From Sharpea porci (lineage in GTDB: Bacteria; Bacillota_I; Bacilli_A; Erysipelotrichales; Coprobacillaceae), in the NCBI RefSeq assembly GCF_009695655.1, contig NZ_VUNM01000009.1, positions 1 to 64,000 of the forward strand: 64,000 bases of DNA, in the 5' to 3' direction. The position numbers were made by a program, and so were the translations under genes. The notes beneath the pieces were generated by a model. That model did not search any database and was not told the origin of the DNA. It saw nothing but the letters and a program-made list of their open reading frames with translations. Shown here piece after piece: positions 53,019 through 61,518 of the stretch; the first letter of the stretch is position 1; the number at the start of each line of letters is the position of its first letter.

Positions 53019-53499
53019 TTGCGAAAATTTCAATTTCTTCATTATTAAAATTCTCATATATTGTATCATCATGTGCCTTAGGTATAATAGGATAGCGTTT
53101 ATTAAAGACGGACAGACTTAAGCGTTCCGTTAAAGAAAGTTTTGGAAAATACAGAGCTCCCCCTAGCCCAGCAATAACCTTAACATCCTTTAAAAGCTGA
53201 TAGTCAAACTCAGCACTCACAAAGCTCATAAACTCACTGGCCTGTAAACCGACAATATACATGGCATAATGGCGCGGAATAAGCAATGGTTGATTATGTT
53301 TAATGAAGTTCACCATATCTTCATCCAATTTACCATTATAAATAGGCATACCTAAAACGATGGTTGAAGCGCAATCTAGCTTTTCATACTCAATTGCCTC
53401 AAGATCCATCAAATAAGCTTTCCCCTCCAAGTAGGAATTAATGACTCTTGCTATTTTAGCTGTTGATCCATGTCGACTATGATACAAGATAACAATCAT
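52984..53499 (-). CDS. flavodoxin-domain protein
   Basis: A 171-aa protein with the flavodoxin FMN phosphate loop YHSRHGSTAKIA at the N-terminus and VLGMPIYNGKLDEDMVNF as the second loop. It is closest in style to the flavodoxin_5/HemG-like group, but protoporphyrinogen oxidation cannot be claimed, and no other haem gene is present. The start at 53499 has GAGGGGG 8 nt upstream. It is probably an electron-transfer or quinone-linked flavoprotein in the cytoplasm. Confidence 0.75.
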   Translation of the reverse strand: MIVILYHSRHGSTAKIARVINSYLEGKAYLMDLEAIEYEKLDCASTIVLGMPIYNGKLDEDMVNFIKHNQPLLIPRHYAMYIVGLQASEFMSFVSAEFDYQLLKDVKVIAGLGGALYFPKLSLTERLSLSVFNKRYPIIPKAHDDTIYENFNNEEIEIFAKKIARLEEASR

Positions 53500-53518
53500 G
53501 ATGATTCCCCCTCTATAA

Positions 53519-53546
53519 GAAAAGAACAGCATCACATACTGTTCTT
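53519..53546 (-). terminator. terminator of the HU gene
   Basis: AAGAACAG / CTGTTCTT (53522-53529 with 53539-53546), then TTTT on the minus strand. Confidence 0.85.
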
Positions 53547-53552
53547 ACATCA

Positions 53553-53825
53553 TTATTTCAATGCATCTTTTAAAGTCTTAGAGACTTTGAATGATGGGAC
53601 TTTAGCAGCTGCAATTTCAATTGTTTCACCAGTATGTGGATTTCTACCAGTTCTTGCAGCTCTTTCTTTAACCGCAAATGTACCAAGTCCTGGAAGAGCA
53701 ACCTTTTCATCAGCCTTTAACTCTTCACCTACGATTTCAGCAAGTGCTACAAGAGCCGCATCAGCAGCTGTTTTTGTGATGTCTGCTTTTTCTGCAATTT
53801 TCGCAACTAAATCAGATTTTTTCAT
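53553..53825 (-). CDS. hup: DNA-binding protein HU
   Basis: A 90-aa HU/IHF-fold protein with [20 protein letters not shown] and the DNA-binding arm [20 protein letters not shown]. It bends and compacts DNA. GGAG precedes the ATG. It is monocistronic behind a TTGTCA/TATAAT promoter. Confidence 0.97.
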   Translation of the reverse strand: MKKSDLVAKIAEKADITKTAADAALVALAEIVGEELKADEKVALPGLGTFAVKERAARTGRNPHTGETIEIAAAKVPSFKVSKTLKDALK

Positions 53826-53864
53826 TTCATTTCTCCATTTCTATATCAAAAATTCTTTATTAAC

Positions 53865-53893
53865 ATTATACCATTGCCCCAATAGCATGACAA
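53865..53893 (-). promoter_or_regulatory. promoter of the HU gene
   Basis: TTGTCA (53888-53893), a 17-bp spacer and a perfect TATAAT (53865-53870). It starts at the end of the upstream RpiR gene. Confidence 0.85.
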
Positions 53894-53896
53894 TAT

Positions 53897-54739
53897 TTAC
53901 TTATGATTATCATAGAGTAAACCATAACGTACATAAATACAATTCAAGAAACTTACCATATCAATAGAACCCATGATGGAAGATTGGGTATAGCTTGATT
54001 CATAACCATCTAAATAGTAATAATAATCAACACTTGGATTATTATATGTATGATTCATCGTCAACATAAGAATCTTTGCTTCACGTTCTTTAATCTTCTT
54101 AACAAGAGCATTCATCAGTTCTTCACGGGCTCCTACAGTCACAATTATGACCAGATCATCCTTCTTAATTATATCAAGCTTCTGAATTTCTCCCCCACGA
54201 TTCACAAAAGCATAGACAAACTTCTTCAGCTTCAGCATCTTCAGCTGGAAATCAGTACAAACAATCTTAGAGAACTGATAGCCCATCATATGCACATTCT
54301 TTGCATCATGAATATACTGACAAATCTGATCAACATCTTCAATCTTCACATTTTGCTGGCTTTCAATCAAAGAAAGCTTTGTATCCTTATAGATTTTATG
54401 AATAAGTTCCTGGGGATCTTCTTGAATTGTCTGAAGCGTATTGGTATCAATATGAATCTCATCACTGGCAATCTTTAATGCAATAGCAAGTTCCTTCTTG
54501 AAGCTTGCGAAATTCTTACAGTTCATATCCTTACAAAAACGGGAGATTGTTGCTGGCGATGTAAAACAAAGATCTGCAAGATCATTAATTGAGATTGAAG
54601 GAATACGTTCAAGATTAGTCAAAACAGTATGAGCAATGACATAATGCATATCTTCAACACTTGAGACATTGATATAAGTCATCAAGGTATAGAGAATATC
54701 AATTTCATTATAGTCTCTTACTTCAGTCTTTACGCGCAT
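53897..54739 (-). CDS. RpiR-family transcriptional regulator, downstream of fumarase
   Basis: A 280-aa protein. An N-terminal HTH_6 domain (about residues 30-90, DLADLCFTSPATISRFCKDM) is followed by a SIS-like domain (about 130-260). The loop that usually reads SxSGET here reads TVGAREEL, so phosphosugar binding may be altered. It overlaps the fumarase beta gene by 17 bp and so belongs to the fumarase operon. It is clearly a paralogue of the regulator at 56137-56964. No terminator is seen after it. Confidence 0.8.
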   Translation of the reverse strand: MRVKTEVRDYNEIDILYTLMTYINVSSVEDMHYVIAHTVLTNLERIPSISINDLADLCFTSPATISRFCKDMNCKNFASFKKELAIALKIASDEIHIDTNTLQTIQEDPQELIHKIYKDTKLSLIESQQNVKIEDVDQICQYIHDAKNVHMMGYQFSKIVCTDFQLKMLKLKKFVYAFVNRGGEIQKLDIIKKDDLVIIVTVGAREELMNALVKKIKEREAKILMLTMNHTYNNPSVDYYYYLDGYESSYTQSSIMGSIDMVSFLNCIYVRYGLLYDNHK

Positions 54740-55283
54740 AGTGTAAATAAGCCTCCCTTCCTAACTGATATAAATCATGCCCTTGCGTGTCAATGATGAC
54801 AGTAAGAGGCATATCTTCAACAACAAGACGGCGAATGGCTTCAGTACCAAGATCTTCATAAGCAATCACTTCGGCCTTCTTAATACAATGAGCCATTAAG
54901 GCCCCTGCTCCACCAATTGCCCCAAAATAAATTCCCTTATGAGCAACGATTGCATCAACGACTTCTTGATTACGTTTTCCCTTACCAATCATGCCTCTTA
55001 AGCCCACTTCTAAAAGCCGTGGGGAATAGGCATCCATACGATAGCTTGTTGTTGGACCACAACTCCCAATAATCTCACCCGGTGCGGCTGGTGCCGGTCC
55101 AACAAAATAAATCACTGCATCCTGAAGATCAAATGGCAAAGGTTCATTGTGATCAAGTGCTTCAACAAGACGCTTATGAGCTGCATCACGGCCAGTATAG
55201 ATCACTCCTGAAAGTAAGACCTGATCGCCAGCTTTAAGCGATTGCACCATTTCTTCAGTCAGGGGTGTAGTAAGTCTGATCAT
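54723..55283 (-). CDS. fumarate hydratase class I, beta subunit
   Basis: A 186-aa protein matching the C-terminal (Fumerase_C) half of class I fumarases, with GPAPAAPGEIIGSCGPTTSY, then RMDAYSPRLLEVG and KGIYFGAIGGAGAL. With the alpha subunit it forms an oxygen-sensitive [4Fe-4S] hydratase interconverting fumarate and malate. L(+)-tartrate dehydratase (TtdAB) is a close relative and cannot be excluded. The ATG overlaps the alpha stop (ATGA), with GGAGG 6 nt upstream. The longer frame (33 nt) is unlikely. Confidence 0.92.
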   Translation of the reverse strand: MIRLTTPLTEEMVQSLKAGDQVLLSGVIYTGRDAAHKRLVEALDHNEPLPFDLQDAVIYFVGPAPAAPGEIIGSCGPTTSYRMDAYSPRLLEVGLRGMIGKGKRNQEVVDAIVAHKGIYFGAIGGAGALMAHCIKKAEVIAYEDLGTEAIRRLVVEDMPLTVIIDTQGHDLYQLGREAYLHYARKD

Positions 55284-56122
55284 AATTCCACCTCCATCTT
55301 TCGTGCGACATGACAACAGATAGCAACAGCCACAGGCATTCCAGCAATATGTGTTGGCGCAGTTTGAATATGCAATGCGAGTGCGGTTGTCCCTCCACCA
55401 AAGCCAGCAGGTCCAATGCCAAGGGCATTAACCTTCTCCAGCATTTCTTTTTCTATTGCTGCATAGCGTGGATCAGGATGATGGGCTTTAGCATTTTCCA
55501 GCATCGCCTTTTTCGCTAACAGACCAACTGTGTCAAAGCTGCCACCAATGCCAACTCCAATGACAATAGGTGGACAAGGATTAGGACCAGCTTCTTCAAC
55601 CGTTTCAAGAATAAAACGCTTAACGCCTTCAATACCATCACTTGGCTTCATCATCTTAATACGACTCATATTCTCAGAACCAAAGCCTTTAGGCGCCACA
55701 GTCAGCTTTAATTTATCACCAGGCACAATGTCATAATGAATATTAGCTGGCGTATTATCCTGTGTATTGACACGCTCTAAAACTGGATCACGAACGATGG
55801 ACTTACGCAAATAGCCTTCCTGATAGCCCTGCCGTACGCCTTCATGAATCGCATCCGTCAAATGACCATTCACATGCACATCCTGCCCTATTTCAACAAA
55901 AATACAAGCCATCCCTGTATCTTGACAGATTGGTCTTTTTGTTTGAGAGGCAAGCTCTAAATTTTCCTTAAGAACACCTAATGTTTCTTTTGCGATTGGG
56001 TAGGATTCCTTTTGATAGGCTTGTAAAAGACAATCTTTGATATCATCAGGTAATTGATAATTGGCTCGCTTACACATTTGTGCAATGACTTGAGTAATCT
56101 CACTTGCTTGAATTTCTCTCAT
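55280..56122 (-). CDS. fumarate hydratase class I, alpha subunit
   Basis: A 280-aa Fumerase-domain protein that carries the [4Fe-4S] cluster. Conserved Cys lie in PICQDTGMACIF, in NPCPPIVIGVGIGGSFD and near the C-terminus, and GFGSENMSRIKMMKPSDG is a substrate loop. It hydrates fumarate to malate in a branched or incomplete TCA pathway, or works on tartrate. AAAGGGGAAG precedes the ATG. It lies 14 bp after one RpiR gene and is coupled to the beta subunit. Confidence 0.93.
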   Translation of the reverse strand: MREIQASEITQVIAQMCKRANYQLPDDIKDCLLQAYQKESYPIAKETLGVLKENLELASQTKRPICQDTGMACIFVEIGQDVHVNGHLTDAIHEGVRQGYQEGYLRKSIVRDPVLERVNTQDNTPANIHYDIVPGDKLKLTVAPKGFGSENMSRIKMMKPSDGIEGVKRFILETVEEAGPNPCPPIVIGVGIGGSFDTVGLLAKKAMLENAKAHHPDPRYAAIEKEMLEKVNALGIGPAGFGGGTTALALHIQTAPTHIAGMPVAVAICCHVARKMEVEL

Positions 56123-56136
56123 AAATTCTTCCCCTT

Positions 56137-56964
56137 TTAATAGATATGGCCCATCAACTCATTCAGGCTAGAAGGATAATATAAAGTATAATAACGCAAA
56201 CTCATTAACTCCATGGCGGTCAATAAAGCATGCTTGCCACTCTTGCCATCTTTGAGTGTTGAAAGCTTAATATAGTAATCAACAGGAATCTGTAGACAAT
56301 CACGTGAAGAACAAGTAATTAATACAATCTTACATCCACTCTTTTTCAAATATTTCAATGTTTTATGACCAGTATAGATATAATTGCCATTCACCGAGAT
56401 GATCACCGCAACGTCATCCTTGTTCATAATCTTCGCTCTTTCTTTTTGACGCTCACTATCCATATATGCCACAGTAAACTTTTCAAGCATCAGCAGATCT
56501 GTTTGAAGATGCACAGCTGCTGAATTAGAAAACTGTGTCCCAAAGAAAATAACATTCTGACTATCATGAATAAGCTTTAAGACTTGATCAACAACATGCC
56601 AATCTAACGTCTCTTCCATCTGTTCAAGTGTCTCTATAATCTGACCCACATAGATATGCGTTGCTTCACGAGGATTTTTTGCCATTGTATTCAAGCTGAC
56701 ATTAATCAGGTTATTAAACTTTTTATCGTTAGAATGAAAGCTATGGCATTCCTGTTTGAGATGGGCAAAGTTTTCATAGCCCAGACTCTTACAGAAGCGT
56801 GATATTGTCGCTGGTGAGACAAAGCATGCATCAGCAAGTTCATTGATACGCATGGAAGAAATACGATAGAAGTTATTGGCTAAAAAGAGCGCAATATTAT
56901 AATTGGTATCTTTTTCACTAGCTGTATCTAAATAGATAATTAATCGATAAAATAAATTCTTCAT
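56137..56964 (-). CDS. RpiR-family transcriptional regulator, upstream of fumarase
   Basis: A 275-aa protein. The HTH_6 domain (about 30-85) reads INELADACFVSPATISRFCK, nearly the same as its paralogue downstream. A SIS-like domain (about 130-250) has FFGTQFSNSAAVHLQTDLLM and VIISVNGNYIYTG instead of the usual SxSGET. It leads the fumarase operon. The start at 56964 has TTGGAG 6 nt upstream; the longer frame starts at a TTG that is part of that site. Confidence 0.8.
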   Translation of the reverse strand: MKNLFYRLIIYLDTASEKDTNYNIALFLANNFYRISSMRINELADACFVSPATISRFCKSLGYENFAHLKQECHSFHSNDKKFNNLINVSLNTMAKNPREATHIYVGQIIETLEQMEETLDWHVVDQVLKLIHDSQNVIFFGTQFSNSAAVHLQTDLLMLEKFTVAYMDSERQKERAKIMNKDDVAVIISVNGNYIYTGHKTLKYLKKSGCKIVLITCSSRDCLQIPVDYYIKLSTLKDGKSGKHALLTAMELMSLRYYTLYYPSSLNELMGHIY

Positions 56965-56989
56965 ATGTTTCTCCAATGTAATTAGTATA

Positions 56990-57535
56990 TCACATCATTT
57001 CTTTTAACGCATCCAGTACTTCTTCGATCCGCTTTAAATTCCCATGATAATTCCCTTTAACTTCAAGCGAATGATTACCATGTGGTTGTATGAGCTTGAC
57101 ATCTTGTTCCTGTGCTTTTTGCCTTAAAATAGCTGGATTGACCCATGGGTCTTCTAAACCACTAAAGATAACGGCTCCATCGATATTCATAGTCAATGTT
57201 TCTATTAATGGAGTTAAAAGAAGAAGTTTGGCCTTTTTGTATGTTTGGACTCTTTGCTTTGCAGCTACATAGCACCCAATTGACTTACCGACAAAAATCA
57301 ACTCTTGAGCATCGTTCAGATCATACTGACAAAGTTGTGCCTGTACCTGAAGGCAGGCTTCTTCGAAAAGCACCATGCGTTGATCATGATTATTTTTGAT
57401 ATCAAGATCTGGTAAAACATATTTCAATTTTATAACCTGATAGCCCTCATCCTGCAAGAGCTTACCACAGTAATAAAGAAGCGGCTTATCACAATGGTAG
57501 CCTATTCCTGGAAACAATACTGCTCTTTTCTCCAT
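56990..57535 (-). CDS. small alpha/beta hydrolase fold protein
   Basis: A 181-aa protein with LFPGIGYHCDKPLLYYCGKL at the N-terminus (oxyanion strand), the nucleophile elbow VGKSIGCYVA, an Asp in FSGLEDPWVN and a His in PHGNHSLE, giving a Ser-Asp-His triad. It is short for the fold, lacking a lid domain, like the dienelactone hydrolase-like YdeN/RBBP9 group. The substrate is unknown. The start at 57535 has GAGGTG 8 nt upstream. It lies 25 bp before the RpiR gene on the same strand and may head the fumarase operon. Confidence 0.75.
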   Translation of the reverse strand: MEKRAVLFPGIGYHCDKPLLYYCGKLLQDEGYQVIKLKYVLPDLDIKNNHDQRMVLFEEACLQVQAQLCQYDLNDAQELIFVGKSIGCYVAAKQRVQTYKKAKLLLLTPLIETLTMNIDGAVIFSGLEDPWVNPAILRQKAQEQDVKLIQPHGNHSLEVKGNYHGNLKRIEEVLDALKEMM

Positions 57536-57630
57536 CGTCATCACCTCATAAGCATGATACCACAAAATTTATTGAAGCCTTAAGAAATTAAGCATATACT
57601 TGAAATGATAGATAATGCCTGGAGGTTCAT

Positions 57631-58431
57631 ATGAAATTACAACGACTATCCCTCATTCTTACTACATGCTTAATGTTGGTAGGATGCAGCCATAAGATCA
57701 ATAACGATCACAAGAATATCAATAAAGTACTTCATTTCAATCAAACTTATCAATATGACTTAGATCAGGATGGCAAAAAAGACCAAATCACCATTCAACA
57801 TGATTCTACAAAAACAATACTTTCCATTAATGGCAAGAATGCGAAATACCTCTATCCTTATCAAGATGTTGAGGCACGACTTATTGGCCTTGGTAACGGC
57901 AGTAAGATGATTGCCTTAACGTTTAAGGAAAACAGTTATATGGGTGTCAGTGAAATCTATAGCTTACTTGATGGTGGTTTGCATCGTGCAATCAGCTCAG
58001 CTAACTATCAGATAGGAAGTGGTTATTTTAAAGACATTCAGGTCAAAGATAACCAAATAGCTGTAGAGATGTATATTAAAGATCCCCATCTTGATGTCAT
58101 CAGTGTCCCCATGACATTCAATTACAACGGTACAAGTTTCAAACGTACAACAGAATTCTCAAATATCACCTATATCACTAATCCACAAAATAAAGAACAT
58201 ATCGCTAACATCACACTCATTGCCAATAAGGGAATTCATGGGGCAAACAAAGATGACAAAAAAGCCAACGAAGTTGCTTTCAAAGTTAATGTAAATCAAG
58301 CTGTTCTTGTCAAACGTATCTATATCACTAATCATGTGGCTTATTATGAATTAGAAAAAGATGGCAAGATTGGTTATCTGCGTTCAGAAATGACTTTAAA
58401 ATCTTATTTTAAAGATGTCCATATTTCTTAA
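57631..58431 (+). CDS. putative lipoprotein
   Basis: A 266-aa exported lipoprotein. The signal peptide MKLQRLSLILTTCLMLVGCS has the lipobox LVGC with Cys19. YDLDQDGKKDQITI (about residues 48-61) resembles a calcium-binding FG-GAP/dockerin-type Asp-rich loop found in VCBS-like beta propeller units. The C-terminal 75 residues (ANITLIANKGIHGANK ... YYELEKDGKIGYLRSEM) look like an SH3-type fold. The overall family is not recognised. It is one of few rightward genes. GGAGG lies 6 nt before the ATG, and a bidirectional terminator follows. Confidence 0.78.
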   Translation: MKLQRLSLILTTCLMLVGCSHKINNDHKNINKVLHFNQTYQYDLDQDGKKDQITIQHDSTKTILSINGKNAKYLYPYQDVEARLIGLGNGSKMIALTFKENSYMGVSEIYSLLDGGLHRAISSANYQIGSGYFKDIQVKDNQIAVEMYIKDPHLDVISVPMTFNYNGTSFKRTTEFSNITYITNPQNKEHIANITLIANKGIHGANKDDKKANEVAFKVNVNQAVLVKRIYITNHVAYYELEKDGKIGYLRSEMTLKSYFKDVHIS

Positions 58432-58466
58432 AAAAGACACTCCTGAATTATTCGGGAGTGCCTTTT
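58432..58466. terminator. bidirectional terminator after the lipoprotein gene
   Basis: CACTCCTGAA / TTCGGGAGTG (58438-58447 with 58451-58460), with A-run before and T-run after, between convergent genes. Confidence 0.88.
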
Positions 58467-59116
58467 GCGATTGCCTGGATCTCTTTATAGATTGACTGGG
58501 CTTCTAAGCCTAAGTCTTCTAAAAAAGCTGTTTTGGCAATAACTGGCTGATTCTTATATTTATTTGTCAGGCTAAGGATATGCAGATAGTCCTTGAAACT
58601 ATGCTTAGTAAAGGTTGTGAGGGAATGTATTTTTTGAAGTTCTTCATCTCGGGCTTCTTTGACAATCATTTGTTTGATGAAGTCCCCTTCAAATAGATAG
58701 GTTGTTTCGACAAAATGATCATGATCCTCATTCAAGACAATATAGCATGGATGTCCATCACGTTCTTCATAGCGCAAAGAAAGATAGGAAGCTATAATGC
58801 CTTCATTCACCTGATCAATAATATATTTCTTACGACTCGTTAAAGAGCGTGCTGGATTGGAAAGACGTACATACTGATTATCTTTGACACCAAATATAAT
58901 ACAATCACTATTACTCCTTACAACAAGCTCTGGTGCATCAGCTGACACATTATAGCCATAATAAATAGTATGCAAGCCTGCTTTATTCAAATAATCTTCC
59001 TCATAATAGACAGTCTTTTCACTGCCCTTTTGATGAACAATATGCAACAGGGCATATTGAATGGTTCTAGCATTGTAATTAATTGCCCGTCTATAACATT
59101 TCTCTACATCATTCAT
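58448..59116 (-). CDS. unrecognised cytoplasmic protein
   Basis: A 222-aa soluble protein with no signal peptide or membrane segment. I do not recognise a domain. The N-terminal part is helical (NDVEKCYRRAINYNARTIQY), the middle is beta-rich and acidic (CYIVLNEDHDHFVETTYLFE) and the C-terminus is helical. It overlaps the HD-domain gene upstream by 8 bp, so the two proteins are produced together, and a link to nucleotide or phosphate chemistry is possible. Confidence 0.65.
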   Translation of the reverse strand: MNDVEKCYRRAINYNARTIQYALLHIVHQKGSEKTVYYEEDYLNKAGLHTIYYGYNVSADAPELVVRSNSDCIIFGVKDNQYVRLSNPARSLTSRKKYIIDQVNEGIIASYLSLRYEERDGHPCYIVLNEDHDHFVETTYLFEGDFIKQMIVKEARDEELQKIHSLTTFTKHSFKDYLHILSLTNKYKNQPVIAKTAFLEDLGLEAQSIYKEIQAIAKGTPE

Positions 59117-59711
59117 CCTTTATCTCCTCATGCTTCTTGATTTGTTCTAAAAAATAGGTGGCTTCCATATCTGCTGTTGACAAAGCCAAAGCTAATGGAA
59201 ACATTTCAAAAGCCTTCCCTACCTGATTAGGAGGTTCACTAGATGAAAAGCCCATATGATAACGTATCGCAAAAGCTTCTTCACGAGTTAAACGCATATA
59301 ACCTGATATCATATAAACACTTTTTTCACCATGCCCATAGGGTAATGGATCATCAAAAACATATGTTGGTACTTGTTGCCATACACCATCAATCTTCTTA
59401 TTGCGCATTTCTGTCTTATAGACATCACACTTACAAAGATCATGGAGCAGACTGACAATCGCAATCGATTCTTCACTATAAGCAAGTTCGTAAATATCTT
59501 GTACACGACGACGCTCTAAATAATCACATAAACAGTCATAAACCTGCAAACTATGCTCAACGAGGCCTCCTTTATATGCCCCATGAAAGCGTGTTGAAGC
59601 TGGGGCGGTAAAGAAATCACTCTGATTCTCAAGAAAATGCAAGAGCTTTTCACTACCAGGACGTTTGATTTTTTCTTTATAGATCTTAAGAAATCTTAAT
59701 TTATCATTCAT
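59109..59711 (-). CDS. HD-domain hydrolase
   Basis: A 200-aa protein with the HD metal-binding motif. The first His lies in GLVEHSLQVYD, the His-Asp pair in VSLLHDLCKCD, further His residues in LPYGHGEKS and IRYHMGF, and the last Asp in LALSTADMEAT. HD enzymes are phosphohydrolases or nucleotidases, and this layout resembles the YfbR/3'-5' exonuclease-linked groups. The substrate is unknown. The start at 59711 has AGGTG 6 nt upstream. It is coupled to the 222-aa gene. Confidence 0.82.
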   Translation of the reverse strand: MNDKLRFLKIYKEKIKRPGSEKLLHFLENQSDFFTAPASTRFHGAYKGGLVEHSLQVYDCLCDYLERRRVQDIYELAYSEESIAIVSLLHDLCKCDVYKTEMRNKKIDGVWQQVPTYVFDDPLPYGHGEKSVYMISGYMRLTREEAFAIRYHMGFSSSEPPNQVGKAFEMFPLALALSTADMEATYFLEQIKKHEEIKDE

Positions 59712-59748
59712 TTGAATCACCTATTGCCATTATACACAAGCGCAAGAA

Positions 59749-59772
59749 AAAAAGACAAGGTTTCCCTTGTCT
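59749..59772 (-). terminator. terminator of the 353-aa gene
   Basis: AGACAAGG / CCTTGTCT (59753-59760 with 59765-59772) and six to seven T on the minus strand, overlapping the stop codon. Confidence 0.88.
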
Positions 59773-60832
59773 AGTGGCTATTGAGTTTGAGGACAGAATA
59801 ATTGACATCCCCATTCTTTCGGATAATCTTCTCTTGGGCACTCATGGAATCTTCTAGGAAAGAGATTTCTTTGATTTCTGCTTCACGAAGCGTATCATTC
59901 TCATCCCAGTCTTTCATGATTCTTACAACAATCTCTTTAGGTGAGGCTTTCGCATGATAATATTTCTTGATTTCCTGGATCACTTTGACAATCTTTTGCT
60001 TATTAAAGAGCTCACTGCTACTCGTGACATGAAATTCATAGCTGTCGATCACGCCAATATCAACATAGACTCTCTCACCATAGAAATCATGCAAGAAGTT
60101 CATCAATTTCTTTGGGGACAGATGATCAAATAATGAATCAATATAATTCACAGCCGGCATGAGATCTTCGGTAGAATGAGCAATATGATAGAGGGCCATG
60201 GCTGTTAGGGTCTCGTAGTGATCAATAATATTAAAACGCTGGTTAATTGTATTAAGCAAGGTCTTAAGACGATCAGCTAAACGGTTATCAAGCGTCTTCT
60301 TCACCATGCTTTCACGCCAATAAACTAAAATAGCTGATAATGCATAGATAATAATAAGCTTTTCTTCATCGCCATCAAAATCATAACCATCAAGCTCATT
60401 AATCAACAGATCAATACATTGAGAAATATCTACTGCAACTTCTTTCATTTCCATCATTGGCTCATCACGATAGAAATAAAGGATATCAAAGATATCAAAG
60501 AGAATGAAGAGCTGATCCACATAGTGTTCTACACCAATAATCTGACAATAGCTATGATGAGTAAGTGCATCAATGTGCTTTCTTAAGGCATAAAGCAGTT
60601 TTTTATCATAACTTCCCCCTAAGACATTGATTGGTTCTTCTTCAATTCTCTTTAGTAAACGGGGTTTGGTTTCTTGGGCAATAAGATGTATATTTCTCAG
60701 CATTTTCTGATAGCTTTCACCATCCATTTTTACAATTTCATCCCCACTATCAGGTATACATTTCAACAATTCATAGTAAGAACGGTGGGTTGGATCATTT
60801 TCTAATTGTAAATTCCTTTCAATTGTCTCCAT
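59771..60832 (-). CDS. unrecognised helical protein
   Basis: A 353-aa soluble, mostly helical protein with many charged residues and no recognised domain. A block DQLFILFDIFDILYFYRDEP and the following DISQCIDLLINELDGYDFDG suggests helical repeats. It has no signal peptide. The start at 60832 has AAGGAAG about 9 nt upstream; the longer frame adds 15 residues before it. It stands alone between two terminators. No function can be proposed. Confidence 0.65.
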   Translation of the reverse strand: METIERNLQLENDPTHRSYYELLKCIPDSGDEIVKMDGESYQKMLRNIHLIAQETKPRLLKRIEEEPINVLGGSYDKKLLYALRKHIDALTHHSYCQIIGVEHYVDQLFILFDIFDILYFYRDEPMMEMKEVAVDISQCIDLLINELDGYDFDGDEEKLIIIYALSAILVYWRESMVKKTLDNRLADRLKTLLNTINQRFNIIDHYETLTAMALYHIAHSTEDLMPAVNYIDSLFDHLSPKKLMNFLHDFYGERVYVDIGVIDSYEFHVTSSSELFNKQKIVKVIQEIKKYYHAKASPKEIVVRIMKDWDENDTLREAEIKEISFLEDSMSAQEKIIRKNGDVNYSVLKLNSH

Positions 60833-60902
60833 ATCTCTCACTTCCTTCTTACCCTCATTATATATCTTTGCTTCCACTGGTCATACAAAAATCACAGGAG
60901 TC

Positions 60903-60929
60903 AAAAAAATTCACGTCAAAGCGTGAATT
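60903..60929 (-). terminator. terminator of the XRE-type gene
   Basis: AATTCACG / CGTGAATT (60908-60915 with 60922-60929), then T7 on the minus strand. The gene's TGA stop lies in the loop. Confidence 0.88.
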
Positions 60930-61509
60930 CTAATGTCCCTTCTTGAATATCATGCGTCAGCTTTCTTAATAAATCTTCAAGATTTAAAGAAAAGGCCTCA
61001 ATCTTATAAAGCACTTGATTATATTGGAGTAATTGATGATGTCGATACATGCATTGATTGATTTGTGTTGCTTCGACAATTTGACCGTCAGCTTCGACAA
61101 GATAGTAGCCATCGGATTGACTCTGACTTACAAGCAAGACTTGCTGATCATGATGTCCCCATTCTTCATCCTTGCGTTCATAAAGAATACATGTGAAGTC
61201 CATGACTTCTAAGCAGCCAGGTATCAAGAGCTGCTCATGGATATCAATGGGCGAAAGACCTTGGTCATTTAAGCGCAGGCGAATAGGACGATAGGCAAGA
61301 TAATAGGCTTTTTCACGCCCTTCTAGATAGCTTGCATCGGCACCTAAAAAGCGACTTAAGTCAACAGCATCCTGATGGCTCAGTTCTTGTTTATGGGCAA
61401 GAATAGCGGCCAGATGCTCCTCTCTTAGCCCTGCACGCATGCATAATTCTGCAAGCGAATAATGATTTTCTTCCATTAAATAGCTTATACGTTCACTTAC
61501 TGTAGCCAT
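60916..61509 (-). CDS. XRE-like helix-turn-helix protein
   Basis: A 197-aa protein. Residues 1-65 fit a Cro/C1-type HTH (ERISYLMEENHYSLAELCMR, AGLREEHLAAILAHKQELS). The C-terminal 130 residues are unrecognised and contain several beta-strand-like stretches (QVLLVSQSQSDGYYLVEADG). It may be a small-ligand-binding regulator. GGAGG precedes the ATG by about 6 nt. It lies 9 bp after the PAP2 phosphatase gene on the same strand, so the two are one operon. Confidence 0.7.
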   Translation of the reverse strand: MATVSERISYLMEENHYSLAELCMRAGLREEHLAAILAHKQELSHQDAVDLSRFLGADASYLEGREKAYYLAYRPIRLRLNDQGLSPIDIHEQLLIPGCLEVMDFTCILYERKDEEWGHHDQQVLLVSQSQSDGYYLVEADGQIVEATQINQCMYRHHQLLQYNQVLYKIEAFSLNLEDLLRKLTHDIQEGTLEFTL

Positions 61510-61518
61510 AAATCCTCC

